Source: Holophagaceae bacterium
Lineage (GTDB): Bacteria > Acidobacteriota > Holophagae > Holophagales > Holophagaceae
Assembly (NCBI GenBank): GCA_016710635.1
Contig: JADJVL010000010.1
Coordinates: 124,001-188,000 of the forward strand
Direction of reading: 5' to 3'
Length of the DNA stretch: 64,000 nucleotides
Positions 44,199 through 52,951 of the stretch are shown piece after piece (position 1 is the stretch's first letter; each line of letters starts with the position of its first letter). Under the pieces are notes generated by a model. The model was given only the letters and a program-made list of their open reading frames with translations, was not told the DNA's origin and searched no databases. A program made the position numbers and the translations under genes.

Positions 44199-45275
44199 TC
44201 AGCCCTTCTTGGCCGCGGGCTTGGCGGCCTTGGCGGGGGCGGCGGCCTTCTTGGGGGCCGGATTCATCTCGAAGGGGATCTCCTTCTTGATGTCGCCGAT
44301 GAAGGTCGTCCAGACCTGTTCGCGGCGGGACTCGGTGGCCTTCTGCTTGGCCTGCTCCTTGGCCTGCTCGAAGCCCATCTGGTCGCCGGGCATCATCTTT
44401 TCGGCCTGGATCAGGTGGTAGCCGAAGGCGGTCTTCACGGGATCGCCAACCTTGCCGATCTCCTGGGACTTCACCGCCACTTCGAATTCCGGCACGAACT
44501 GGCCGAAGGTGATGTTCTCGTAGAGGCCGCCCTTGTCCTTGCTGCCCGGATCATCGGACCACTCCTTGGCGAGGTCCGCGAGCTTCTTGCCGCTGCGGAG
44601 GAGCTCCTGGATCTTGGCGACGCGGTCCCGGGCCTCCTGATCCGTGTGGCCCTGGTTCTGGGTCCGCTCGCTCTTGACGGAGACGAGGATGTGCCGGGCG
44701 GAGAACTTCCCGGGGGTCATGAACAAGGCCTTGTGGGACTCGTAGTAGGCCTTCACTTCATCGTCAGAGACGGCCATCTTCTGGTTGAGGACGTCGCCCT
44801 GCTTCTTCAGGTACTCCTGGGCCAGCAGCTGCGTCTGGACGAGGCTCGCGGCGCGCTTGTGTTCCGGGGTGGCGTCGAGGCCAAGCTTTCTGGCCTTGGC
44901 GGCGATGAGGTGCATCTCCACGATGCGGGTGATGTACTGGTCCTTGGCGCCGGCGACGAGGTTGATCTGCTGGCGTTCGGTGGGGTTCATGCCGGCGAGG
45001 GCGGCGTCCAGGTCCGACTCGCGGATGAGGGTCGTGCCGACCTTGGCGATGACCTTGTCCTCGGCGGGCTTGGCCGCGGGGGCCTCGCTGCCCATCACGA
45101 CGCCGGCGGAGGTCTTCGTCTTTTCGGCCTTGGGCGCGGCGGCCTTGGGGGTTTCCGCCGGCTTCGGGGCGTCGGCCTTGGGGGCTTCGGACTTCGGAGC
45201 CTCGACGGGCTTGGCGGCCGGCGGGGTCTGGGCCACGAGGGTCAGGGCCGCCAGGGAGAGGAGCGTGCGCAGCAT
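44199..45275 (-). CDS. PpiC-type foldase with Ala/Pro/Lys-rich N-terminal linker
   Basis: A 358-residue exported isomerase. The signal (TLLSLAALTLVAQTPPA) is followed by a low-complexity APK-rich linker, a SurA N-type domain (VIAKVGTTLIRESDLDAAL) and a PpiC domain (FSARHILVSVKSERTQNQ, DDPGSKDKGGLYENITFGQF, VKTAFGYHLIQAE). The tail is again Ala/Lys/Pro-rich. ATG 45275 was preferred over 45293 because it starts the signal peptide directly. A leftward TAGACT lies far upstream at 45435-45440 and may be its promoter. Confidence 0.9.
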   Translation of the reverse strand: MLRTLLSLAALTLVAQTPPAAKPVEAPKSEAPKADAPKPAETPKAAAPKAEKTKTSAGVVMGSEAPAAKPAEDKVIAKVGTTLIRESDLDAALAGMNPTERQQINLVAGAKDQYITRIVEMHLIAAKARKLGLDATPEHKRAASLVQTQLLAQEYLKKQGDVLNQKMAVSDDEVKAYYESHKALFMTPGKFSARHILVSVKSERTQNQGHTDQEARDRVAKIQELLRSGKKLADLAKEWSDDPGSKDKGGLYENITFGQFVPEFEVAVKSQEIGKVGDPVKTAFGYHLIQAEKMMPGDQMGFEQAKEQAKQKATESRREQVWTTFIGDIKKEIPFEMNPAPKKAAAPAKAAKPAAKKG

Positions 45276-45505
45276 GGGTAATCCTTCATTCAAGTTTCGA
45301 AGGGGATGGAGCCCTTCTGGGTTGCGGACTGGATTGGGGGAGGGGCGGCCAGGAGGACTGAACTCAACCTTTGGAGTCTTGCGCCTGGTGCCTCATCCTC
45401 TTCCCCTGGGCCGTGAACCGGCCCCGAAACCTCAAGTCTACCACTGGAGACGGGCCCAGTCCCTTCTCAAAACCTTGCAGGTGTGGGCCTTTCCCGGATC
45501 CAACG

Positions 45506-46687
45506 ATGTCCAGTGCAGCCGATCCCCCGAAGGTTCCCGAAGGCACCGCGGACGCCCTCCCGGGCGGCTGGCGGACGCGCCTCGAGGCAGTGTCGCGGGA
45601 CCTTGGCGCCCGCGGCCTGACCCGATGGATCGAACCTGCCCGGGGGGTGGACTTTTGTTCCAACGACTACCTGGGGCTGAGGCGGGATTCCCGCCTCGCC
45701 GAGGCCTCAGCCGACGCTGCCCGGAACCATGGCGCAGGCTCCGGCGGCGCCCGGCTGCTGCGCGGGACCTCGCCCCTGCACGAGGCCCTGGAGGCCGACC
45801 TCGCCGCGTGGAAGGAACAGCCCGCCTGCCTCCTGTTCAACACCGGCTACCAGGCCAACAGCACGCTCCTGCCGGCCCTGGCCCGGGCCGGGGACGCGAT
45901 CTTTTCCGATGCCCTCAACCACGCCTCCCTGGTGGACGGCTGCCGGCTGGCGAAGGGTCGTGGGGCCCACATCGGCGTCTACCGCCACGGCGATCTGGAG
46001 GACCTGGAGCGCCAGTTGGCCGCCTGGTGCGCCCGGCGGCCCGCGGGGGCCCAGGCTCTGGTGGCCACGGACGCCGTCTTCAGCATGGACGGGGACGCCG
46101 CGGACCTCCAAGGACTGCTCGCCCTGTGCACCCGCCGGGAGGCCCTGCTCCTCGTGGACGAGGCCCACGCCACGGGGCTGCTGGGGCCCAGCGGCGCCGG
46201 GCTCGCGGAAGGCCTGGGGCTGGCCGGGAAGATCCCGCTCCTCATGGGGACCCTCGGCAAGGCCCTGGGCGCCTTCGGGGCCTTCGTCGCCTGCCCTCTC
46301 CTGCTGCGGGAACATCTCGTGAACGGCGCCCGGGGCTTCATCTTTTCCACCAGCCTGCCGCCGGCTCCAGTGGGCGCGGCCCTCGCCGCGGCGCGCATCG
46401 CCCGGGAGGAGCGCTGGCGGGCGGAGCGCGCCCTCGCCCATGCGGCCCGCCTTCGGGACCGCCTCGGCCTCGCCCCCCAGCCCTCGGCCATCGTCCCGGT
46501 ACTCGTCGGCGACGAGGCAAAGGCCATGGCCCTCGCCAGTGCCCTCCAGCGGGAAGGCTTCGACGTGCGCGCGGTGCGGCCCCCCACGGTCCCTGCCGGC
46601 ACTGCCCGGCTGCGCATCACCACCGGCGCCCACCAGAGCGAGGCGCAGGTGGACGCCCTCCTCGAAGCCCTGGGGAGGGTCCTGTGA
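45506..46687 (+). CDS. bioF: 8-amino-7-oxononanoate synthase
   Basis: A PLP enzyme that condenses pimeloyl-ACP/CoA with alanine in biotin synthesis. The 393 residues carry the alpha-oxoamine synthase landmarks: FCSNDYLGLRRDSRL, GSGGARLLRGTSPLHEALE, VDEAHATGLLGPSGAG, and the PLP lysine in MGTLGKALGAFGAF. ATG 45506 was chosen because homologues begin shortly before the FCSNDYLGL motif; the frame is open upstream without similarity. It leads bioF-bioD-bioA, overlapping bioD by four bases. No BirA-like operator is evident upstream. Confidence 0.95.
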   Translation: MSSAADPPKVPEGTADALPGGWRTRLEAVSRDLGARGLTRWIEPARGVDFCSNDYLGLRRDSRLAEASADAARNHGAGSGGARLLRGTSPLHEALEADLAAWKEQPACLLFNTGYQANSTLLPALARAGDAIFSDALNHASLVDGCRLAKGRGAHIGVYRHGDLEDLERQLAAWCARRPAGAQALVATDAVFSMDGDAADLQGLLALCTRREALLLVDEAHATGLLGPSGAGLAEGLGLAGKIPLLMGTLGKALGAFGAFVACPLLLREHLVNGARGFIFSTSLPPAPVGAALAAARIAREERWRAERALAHAARLRDRLGLAPQPSAIVPVLVGDEAKAMALASALQREGFDVRAVRPPTVPAGTARLRITTGAHQSEAQVDALLEALGRVL

Positions 46688-47298
46688 ACGCCGCACTGTT
46701 CCAGACCCTGCCGGACCCGCTCTGGGTCCTCGGCACGGATACCGGGGTGGGCAAGACCTGGGTCGCCGGCGCCATCGCCCGGGCCTGGGCGGCCGCAGGA
46801 CCGGTGGTCTATCGCAAGCCCTTCCAGACCGGCGTGCCTTCGGCGGCCGATCCAGGCGCGGACGCCACCGCGGTGGCGGGACCCGGCGTCGCGACTGAAA
46901 CCGGGATCACCCTGGAAGCGCCCCTGTCGCCCATGGCCGCCGCGGAGCTGGAAGGGCGCTCGCTGGATCTGGACGCGCTCGCCGCGTGGGCCCTGCGCCC
47001 GGCGCCGGGCTGCCGGGTCCTGCTCGAGGGCGTCGGCGGCGTCCTGGTTCCCCTGGCCCCCGGGCGCCACTTCCTCGCCTGGGCGTCCGACCTGCACATT
47101 CCCGCCGTCCTGGTGGCCCAGGGTGGCCTGGGCACCCTGAACCACACGCTCCTGAGCTGCGAGGCCCTGATGCTCCGCGGCTGGCGCATCGAGGCCGTCC
47201 TCCTGAACCCGGGGCTGGATGGCAGCCGTGAAGCCGCCGTCCACAACGCGGCCGTCCTGCGCCGCTTCCTGCCCTTCCCCATCCACATCCTGGAATGA
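46684..47298 (+). CDS. bioD: Dethiobiotin synthetase
   Basis: Closes the ureido ring of dethiobiotin using ATP and CO2. The 204 residues have the P-loop GTDTGVGKTWVAG at the N-terminus, the substrate lysine region VYRKPFQTGVPS and the family motif LLEGVGGVLVPLAP. The start is GTG 46684, overlapping the bioF stop (GTGA), which is why automatic callers may miss it. The stop overlaps the bioA start (ATGA). Confidence 0.94.
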   Translation: MNAALFQTLPDPLWVLGTDTGVGKTWVAGAIARAWAAAGPVVYRKPFQTGVPSAADPGADATAVAGPGVATETGITLEAPLSPMAAAELEGRSLDLDALAAWALRPAPGCRVLLEGVGGVLVPLAPGRHFLAWASDLHIPAVLVAQGGLGTLNHTLLSCEALMLRGWRIEAVLLNPGLDGSREAAVHNAAVLRRFLPFPIHILE

Positions 47299-48665
47299 CG
47301 CCGATGGCCTCACCCCTGCCCGAATCCTGGAACGCCCGCCTCGCCCTCGACCGGGCCCACGTCTGGCACCCGTTCACGCAGATGAAGGAGCACGAAGCCG
47401 ATCCGCCCATCCCCGTGGTGGGCGGCGAGGGGCCGGACCTCCTGCTGGCGGACGGGCGGCGCGTCCTGGACGGCATCAGCTCCTGGTGGACCAGCGTCCA
47501 TGGCCACGGGCACCCGCGGCTCGTGGAAGCCCTTTCGCGGCAGGCCGCCCGCCTGGACCACGCCATGTTCGCGGGCTTCACCCACGAGCCGGCCCTCGAG
47601 CTGGTGGCGCGCCTGAAGCCCTGGCTGCCCTCGAACCTGACCCGCGGCTTTTTTTCCGACAACGGCAGCACGGCGGTGGAAGTCGCGCTGAAGATGGCCT
47701 TCCAGGCCCAGCTCCAGCGAGGTGCGCGGGGACGGGAGCGCTTCGGGGCCCTGGCCCACGGCTATCACGGGGACACCCTCGGGGCGGTGGCCGTGGGGGA
47801 TCGCGGCAACTTCCTCACGGGGCTCTTCGCGCCCCTGCTCCTGGCCTGCGACGCGCTGGAGGTGGGGACGGATCCGCGCCGGGAAATCGGAGGTGAAGCC
47901 TCTGAAACCGGCGCAGCGCTGGAAGCCGAACGCGGCCGCATCCGCCTGTGGTTCGAGGCGAAGGGACCGGGGCTGGCCGCCTTCATCGCCGAGCCCCTGC
48001 TGCAGGGCGCCGGCGGCATGCGCATGTGGCCGCCGGAGCTGCTCCAGGAGATCCGCCTCCAGTGCGACCGCTTCGGCGTCTACCTGATTCTGGACGAAGT
48101 GATGACGGGCTTTGGACGCACGGGGACCTTCCTGGCGCTGGAGCAGGCCGCCGTCCTCCCCGACCTCCTCTGCCTTTCCAAGGGGCTTTCCGGGGGCACG
48201 CTGCCCTTGGCGATGACCTGGGCCACGGATGAGATCTACGGGCATTTCTGGGGTGAGTACGCCGAGATGCGCACTTTTTTCCACGGCCACAGCTTCACGG
48301 CCAACCCCATTGCCTGCGCGGTGGCGTGCGCGAGCCTCGCCCTCTTCGAGGAGACGCCCGTCCTGGCGAAGGCCCAGGCCCTTGCCACAACCCTGCGGTC
48401 GGCGTGGTCACAACTCGCCGCCCACCCCGCCCTGAGGGAGGTCCGGACCCTCGGCTGCGTGGCGGCGGCCCGCGTGGTGGATCCCGCCACCGGCGAGGCC
48501 CACCTTCCGGAAGCCCGGTTTCCCTGGCGTTTCCATCGGCGGGCGCTGGACCACGGCCTTCTCGTCCGGCCGATCGGCGACTGTCTCTACCTCATGCCGC
48601 CCATCGCCACGCCGCCGGGGCGCGTGGAAAGCGCCATATCGGACCTGGCGGGGCTTTTGGATTGA
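47295..48665 (+). CDS. bioA: Adenosylmethionine--8-amino-7-oxononanoate aminotransferase
   Basis: A class III PLP aminotransferase that makes 7,8-diaminopelargonate with SAM as donor. The 456 residues start HVWHPFTQMKEHE, the BioA-typical opening, and contain GISSWWTSVHGHGHPRLVEA, FFSDNGSTAVEVALKMA, LILDEVMTGFGRTG and the PLP lysine in CLSKGLSGGTLPLA. ATG 47295 overlaps the bioD stop; an ATG at 47304 is an alternative. bioB and the pimelate genes are not in this window. Confidence 0.95.
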   Translation: MTPMASPLPESWNARLALDRAHVWHPFTQMKEHEADPPIPVVGGEGPDLLLADGRRVLDGISSWWTSVHGHGHPRLVEALSRQAARLDHAMFAGFTHEPALELVARLKPWLPSNLTRGFFSDNGSTAVEVALKMAFQAQLQRGARGRERFGALAHGYHGDTLGAVAVGDRGNFLTGLFAPLLLACDALEVGTDPRREIGGEASETGAALEAERGRIRLWFEAKGPGLAAFIAEPLLQGAGGMRMWPPELLQEIRLQCDRFGVYLILDEVMTGFGRTGTFLALEQAAVLPDLLCLSKGLSGGTLPLAMTWATDEIYGHFWGEYAEMRTFFHGHSFTANPIACAVACASLALFEETPVLAKAQALATTLRSAWSQLAAHPALREVRTLGCVAAARVVDPATGEAHLPEARFPWRFHRRALDHGLLVRPIGDCLYLMPPIATPPGRVESAISDLAGLLD

Positions 48666-48677
48666 AATTCCGATTGC

Positions 48678-48706
48678 TTGCGCCCGCCGGGGAATCTTTC
48701 TATTCT
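48678..48706 (+). promoter_or_regulatory. Predicted promoter of the TonB receptor gene
   Basis: TTGCGC (48678-48683), 17-base spacer, TATTCT (48701-48706), ending 51 bases before the ATG. Spacing is ideal and the -10 box is good. Confidence 0.5.
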
Positions 48707-48757
48707 CGGGGCACCCTATCCGGTCCGCCCATCTTCTTTCTTCTTCATGGAGTTCCC

Positions 48758-51700
48758 ATGGCCTTCCGACTGTCCTCCTCCCTGAGCTTGGCGGCCCTCA
48801 CCACCCTCTCCATGAGCCTCGCGGCCCAGAGCACGGGCGTGACCACCGCGGATCTGCGCGGCAATGTGCGCGCCCTGGGCGGGGCCCCGGTCCCCAAGGC
48901 CGTTGTCCGCCTCACCCAGGACGCCACCAACCAGGTGCGCGTGCTCACCACCGACGCCTCGGGCAACTACGCGTTCCGCCTGCTCCCGCCCGGGAGCTAC
49001 ACCCTTTCGGTCGAAGCGCCGAACTTCCAGGCCAAGCGCGTGCGCGAACTGACCCTGCGCCTCGCCAACACCACGGAGTTCAACGTGGACCTGAGCCCCA
49101 TCGAGGCCCAGGCGACGGTGGAGGTCGTGGGCGAGGCCACCCTGGTGGATCCCACGCGGACCCAGGTGTCCACGGTGATCGACAACAACCTCATCAACAA
49201 CCTGCCCATCAACCGGCGCCGTTTCGAGGACTTCAGCCTCACGACCCCGGGCGTGACCACCGCCAACAGCCCCGACAACGGCGGCGCGGCGGCGAACTCC
49301 GGCCTCGTCTTCGCCGGCGTCAATCCCCGCCTGAACAACGTGATGGTGGACGGCCTCGACAACAACGACGTCTCCACGGGCTCGGTGCGCACGACCTTCA
49401 GCCAGGAGGCGGTGCAGGAATTCCAGGTGGTCACCAACGGGTTCTCCGCCGAGTACGGCCGGGCCGCCGGCGGCAACGTGAACGTGGTCACCAAGAGCGG
49501 CGGCAACCAGTTCTCCGGCACCCTCTTCTACTTCCGCCGGGACGGCAAGGTCGACGCAAAGCGCCCCCTGTCGAGCAGCGAATCCGAGCTGAAGCAGGAC
49601 CAGTTCGGCGCCACCGTGGGCGGCGCCATCAAGGCGGACAAGTTCTTCTACTTCATGTCCGTCGAGCGCTTCCAGAAGAAGGACGCGAACAACGTCACCA
49701 TCGATTCCGCCACCGCGGCCACGATCCTTCAGCGCACGGGCTTCCGCGTCTCCCAGGGCCTGGTGCCCTACGTCGAGAACGTGACCACCGGCATCTTCAA
49801 GCTGGACTACGCCCAGAGCGACCTCAGCCGCTGGAGCGCCCGCTTCACCTGGGCGAAGGAGTACAACGAGAACCAGCTCGAGTGGGGCGGCCTGACGGAC
49901 CGCAGCGCCGGCGGCGCCCGCCGCATCGAGGACAAGAGCGTGAGCCTGTCCCACCTGTGGAACGCCTCCGCCCGCTTCGTGAACGACTTCCGCATGCTGT
50001 GGAGCCTCCGCGACCATTCCCTCATCAGCCTCGATGAGACGAAGGGCCCCTACGTGGAGATCCTGGGCGCCGCCACCTTCGGCACCCAGCGCTTCCTCCC
50101 CCAGGTCCGGTCCGAGAAGACCTACCAGATCAACGACACCGGCAGCTTCTTCTTCGACAAGGTCACCCTGAAGCTCGGCGTGGACCTGATGAAGACGAAC
50201 ATCGAGGGCGCCCTGCCCTTGAACTTCTCCGGCATCTACCGCTTCCAGCGCATCCCCGGCTTCAACAACGGCATCGACGCCCTCAACGCCGCGAACCCCT
50301 ACGGCGGCTTCGGCATGCCGGCGGCCTTCGTGCAGGGCTTCGGCGACGACTACCTGAACTTCGACGTCAACTACTACAGCGCCTTCGCCCAGGCCGACTG
50401 GCAGATCACCCCGAAGCTCACCCTCAAGCTCGGCGTGCGCTACGACAAGGAGGACCTGCCGCCCTTCAAGCAGTCCGCCGACTACGACTGGCTGGACCAG
50501 GCCCATGACACGGTCATCCCGGGCCTGGGCCCCATCGCCCTCACCAACGGGAGCATCGGTTCCGTGGCCGGCGCCACCGGCGCGACGGCGACGGGCAACG
50601 GGCCCTACGACTTCGCCTCCCTCCGCAAGCACAGCGCCGACTGGAGCAGCAGCAAGGTCTCGCCCCGCTTCTCCTTCACCTGGCAGGCCACCCCGGTCAC
50701 CCGGGTCTACGGCGGCTATGGCATCTTCGTGGGCCGCACCCAGCTCGGCCCCTACGGCGCCGTCTTCCTTTCCAACGGGACCGACCTCCAGACCATCGGG
50801 CGCCGCGCCCCCAACACCTTCGCCTCCTGGGCCAGCGCCGACGGCGGCGCCAACCGCCGCTACAAGGACTTCGCCACGGCGCTGGGCTCCCCCGCCAAGG
50901 GTGGCAAGGTGCTCCTGCTCCCCGGCGATTACGAGGCGCCCGAGACCAAGCAGGCCAACCTCGGCTTCGAGTGGAGCCCCCGCCCCAGCATGAAGTTCAC
51001 CCTGGACGGCGTGCACTCCAAGGGCGAGCACTTCATGAACGTCCGGGACATCAACTCCACCATCCCGGTTCCCGCCCAGTACAACCCCAGCGCCGCCTCG
51101 CCCCTGCGCACACCGATCCTGAGCGGTCCCACGGGCATCCCCTACTCCGCCATCTTCCGGTACGACGGCACCGGCGAAAGCAAGTACACCTCGGTGACCC
51201 TCGGCATGGCCTGGCAGCTGCGCGACGTCTTCGCCCTGAATGCCAGCTACGCTTGGAGCAAGTCCGAGGACAACTACATCGACTGGCTCACCCAGTACGC
51301 CCCCCAGAACTCCTTCGATCCCGCCGCGGAAATGGGCCCCAGCAACCATGACCAGCGCCATCGGATCAACTTCAGCGCGGTCTTCAACACCAAGAGCTTC
51401 TCGTCGCCCTGGACCAGGAACTGGGTGGTCGCCTTCATCGGCAAGTACGCGTCCGGCCGCCCCTACAGCCTCTGGACGGGCGTGGACGCCGACTACGGCT
51501 TCCTGGGGGGCAATCCCTTGGGCAACGGCGAAGGCCTCAGCGCCCCCGCCGACCGCCCCGCCGGCGTGAAGCGCAACTCGGAGACCACCCCCAGCATCAC
51601 CAACCTGGACCTGCGCATCTCCAGGGCCTTCAAGCTGGGGGGCAAGGCCAGCCTGGAAGCCATCCTCGAAGTGTTCAACGTGTTCAACCACTACAACATC

Positions 51701-51817
51701 ACGAAGGTGCAGAACTTCCAGACGCCGCCTCCCGGCGCCCCGGCCTTCGGCGCCTCCATCGTCACGAGCGCGGACAACAACCGCCAGATCCAGGGTGGCG
51801 TGCGCTTCATGTTCTGA
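48758..51817 (+). CDS. TonB-dependent receptor, Oar-like, with carboxypeptidase-regulatory domain
   Basis: A 1019-residue outer-membrane protein. A signal peptide (LSLAALTTLSMSLAAQS) is followed by a CarboxypepD_reg-like domain (LRGNVRALGGAPVPKAVVRL, TDASGNYAFRLLPPGSYTLS), a plug domain (LPINRRRFEDFSLTTPGV, VMVDGLDNNDVSTGS, QEFQVVTNGFSAEYGRAAGG), and a long barrel ending IQGGVRFMF with the C-terminal aromatic. This architecture is abundant in Acidobacteria, where members are thought to take up large substrates such as oligosaccharides or peptides. ATG 48758 is preceded by GGAG and a promoter. Confidence 0.93.
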   Translation: MAFRLSSSLSLAALTTLSMSLAAQSTGVTTADLRGNVRALGGAPVPKAVVRLTQDATNQVRVLTTDASGNYAFRLLPPGSYTLSVEAPNFQAKRVRELTLRLANTTEFNVDLSPIEAQATVEVVGEATLVDPTRTQVSTVIDNNLINNLPINRRRFEDFSLTTPGVTTANSPDNGGAAANSGLVFAGVNPRLNNVMVDGLDNNDVSTGSVRTTFSQEAVQEFQVVTNGFSAEYGRAAGGNVNVVTKSGGNQFSGTLFYFRRDGKVDAKRPLSSSESELKQDQFGATVGGAIKADKFFYFMSVERFQKKDANNVTIDSATAATILQRTGFRVSQGLVPYVENVTTGIFKLDYAQSDLSRWSARFTWAKEYNENQLEWGGLTDRSAGGARRIEDKSVSLSHLWNASARFVNDFRMLWSLRDHSLISLDETKGPYVEILGAATFGTQRFLPQVRSEKTYQINDTGSFFFDKVTLKLGVDLMKTNIEGALPLNFSGIYRFQRIPGFNNGIDALNAANPYGGFGMPAAFVQGFGDDYLNFDVNYYSAFAQADWQITPKLTLKLGVRYDKEDLPPFKQSADYDWLDQAHDTVIPGLGPIALTNGSIGSVAGATGATATGNGPYDFASLRKHSADWSSSKVSPRFSFTWQATPVTRVYGGYGIFVGRTQLGPYGAVFLSNGTDLQTIGRRAPNTFASWASADGGANRRYKDFATALGSPAKGGKVLLLPGDYEAPETKQANLGFEWSPRPSMKFTLDGVHSKGEHFMNVRDINSTIPVPAQYNPSAASPLRTPILSGPTGIPYSAIFRYDGTGESKYTSVTLGMAWQLRDVFALNASYAWSKSEDNYIDWLTQYAPQNSFDPAAEMGPSNHDQRHRINFSAVFNTKSFSSPWTRNWVVAFIGKYASGRPYSLWTGVDADYGFLGGNPLGNGEGLSAPADRPAGVKRNSETTPSITNLDLRISRAFKLGGKASLEAILEVFNVFNHYNITKVQNFQTPPPGAPAFGASIVTSADNNRQIQGGVRFMF

Positions 51818-51834
51818 GCCCCTTCGACCCCTTG

Positions 51835-51864
51835 AAGCGCCCGGACCTTCCGGGCGCTTTTTTT
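51835..51864 (+). terminator. Intrinsic terminator of the TonB receptor gene
   Basis: AAGCGCCCGG and CCGGGCGCTT pair around ACCTT, followed by a run of seven T, 18 bases after the stop codon. Confidence 0.9.
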
Positions 51865-51871
51865 AGTCCGG

Positions 51872-51877
51872 TAGACT
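51872..51877 (+). promoter_or_regulatory. Candidate -10 box for the hydrolase gene
   Basis: TAGACT directly after the terminator, 13 bases before the ATG at 51891, with GGAGGTGA in between. Confidence 0.4.
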
Positions 51878-51890
51878 GGACCGGAGGTGA

Positions 51891-52907
51891 ATGATGAAGC
51901 TGGTGACCTTCCTCCACGGGGGCTCGGAAAAGATCGGCGCGGTGCTGGACGGCGGCCGCATCCTGGACTTCGGCGCCCAGGAACCCCGGCTGGCGGTGGA
52001 CATGCTGACCCTCATCCGCCGCCAGGACGAGCTGATGCCTCTGGCCAGGGCCGCCGCGGCCGCGCCGAAGGCGGTCCTGGAGGCGGGCGCCGTGACCCTC
52101 CTCGCCCCGGTGCCCCGCCCCGTGTCCATGCGGGACGGCTACGCGTTCCGCCAGCACGTGGCCACCGCCCGGCGCAACCGGGGCCTGGAGATGATCGAGG
52201 AATTCGACCTCTTCCCGGTCACCTACTTCACCAACCACCTCGCGGTGACGGGCCCCGGCGAGGTGAAGGTGCAGGACCACCACCTGGTGCGCCTGGACTT
52301 CGAACTGGAAGTCGCCATCGTCACGGGCCGTTCCCTGCGCAACGCCACCCTGGAGGAGGCCGACGCCGCCGTCTTCGGGTACATGGTCATGAACGACTGG
52401 AGCGCCCGGATGCTTCAGATGGAGGAGATGAAGCTCTCCCTGGGGCCTTGCAAGGGCAAGGATTTCGCGACCTCCCTAGGCCCCTGGCTCGTCACCAAGG
52501 ACGAGCTGGCCATCGAGGGGTCCCCGAAGGGCGAGCTCCTCCACGCCGCCATGATCTGCGAGGTGAACGGCCAGCGGCTGTCGGCGGGCAATGTGGATTC
52601 CATGAACTGGACCTTCGCCCAGATCCTGCAGCGCACCAGTTATGGCATCCAGATGCACCCCGGCGAGGTGATCGGCAGCGGCACCGTTGGTACGGGCTGC
52701 CTCCTGGAGCTCAACGGCTCCAAGATCACCGACAACCTGTGGCTGAAGGCCGGCGATGAGGTGGCCATGGAGATCGCGGGGCTGGGGCGCCTGGTCAACA
52801 CGGTGGTCCATGTTCCCGAACGGCTTGTGGGCGTCCCCGCCACCCTGGTGGGTGGCGTGCTTCCGGACCTCTACGCGGGGAGCCCCGGCGGTCCCGCCGG
52901 AGATTGA
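51891..52907 (+). CDS. Fumarylacetoacetate hydrolase family protein
   Basis: A 338-residue member of the FAH superfamily, cytosolic metal-dependent C-C hydrolases. The metal ligands are visible in LDFELEVAIVTGR (two Glu) and the core VMNDWSARMLQMEEMKLSLG, then GKDFATSLGPWLVT, and GSGTVGTGC near the end. The two-domain form with N-terminal part MKLVTFLHGG resembles true fumarylacetoacetases of bacteria. Homogentisate dioxygenase is encoded at 56416, so it may cleave fumarylacetoacetate in tyrosine breakdown, but other diketo substrates are possible. ATG 51891 or 51894; both follow GGAGGTGA. Confidence 0.9.
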   Translation: MMKLVTFLHGGSEKIGAVLDGGRILDFGAQEPRLAVDMLTLIRRQDELMPLARAAAAAPKAVLEAGAVTLLAPVPRPVSMRDGYAFRQHVATARRNRGLEMIEEFDLFPVTYFTNHLAVTGPGEVKVQDHHLVRLDFELEVAIVTGRSLRNATLEEADAAVFGYMVMNDWSARMLQMEEMKLSLGPCKGKDFATSLGPWLVTKDELAIEGSPKGELLHAAMICEVNGQRLSAGNVDSMNWTFAQILQRTSYGIQMHPGEVIGSGTVGTGCLLELNGSKITDNLWLKAGDEVAMEIAGLGRLVNTVVHVPERLVGVPATLVGGVLPDLYAGSPGGPAGD

Positions 52908-52918
52908 TCCGGGAGGGC

Positions 52919-52924
52919 TAGACT
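52919..52924 (+). promoter_or_regulatory. Candidate -10 box for the amidohydrolase gene
   Basis: TAGACT 12 bases after the preceding stop and 27 bases before ATG 52952; also seven bases before an in-frame ATG at 52931. Confidence 0.35.
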
Positions 52925-52951
52925 GACCCGATGCCCTCTTCGGAGTCCCCC

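Noticed and set aside
45276..45505. A BirA operator or riboswitch upstream of bioF
   Set aside because: No TTGTAAACC-type inverted repeat and no conserved riboswitch core was visible.
48716..51691. A 991-codon open frame opposite the TonB receptor
   Set aside because: Composition is Ala/Gly/Val/Glu/His-rich nonsense with no domains; it is the high-GC shadow of the receptor gene.
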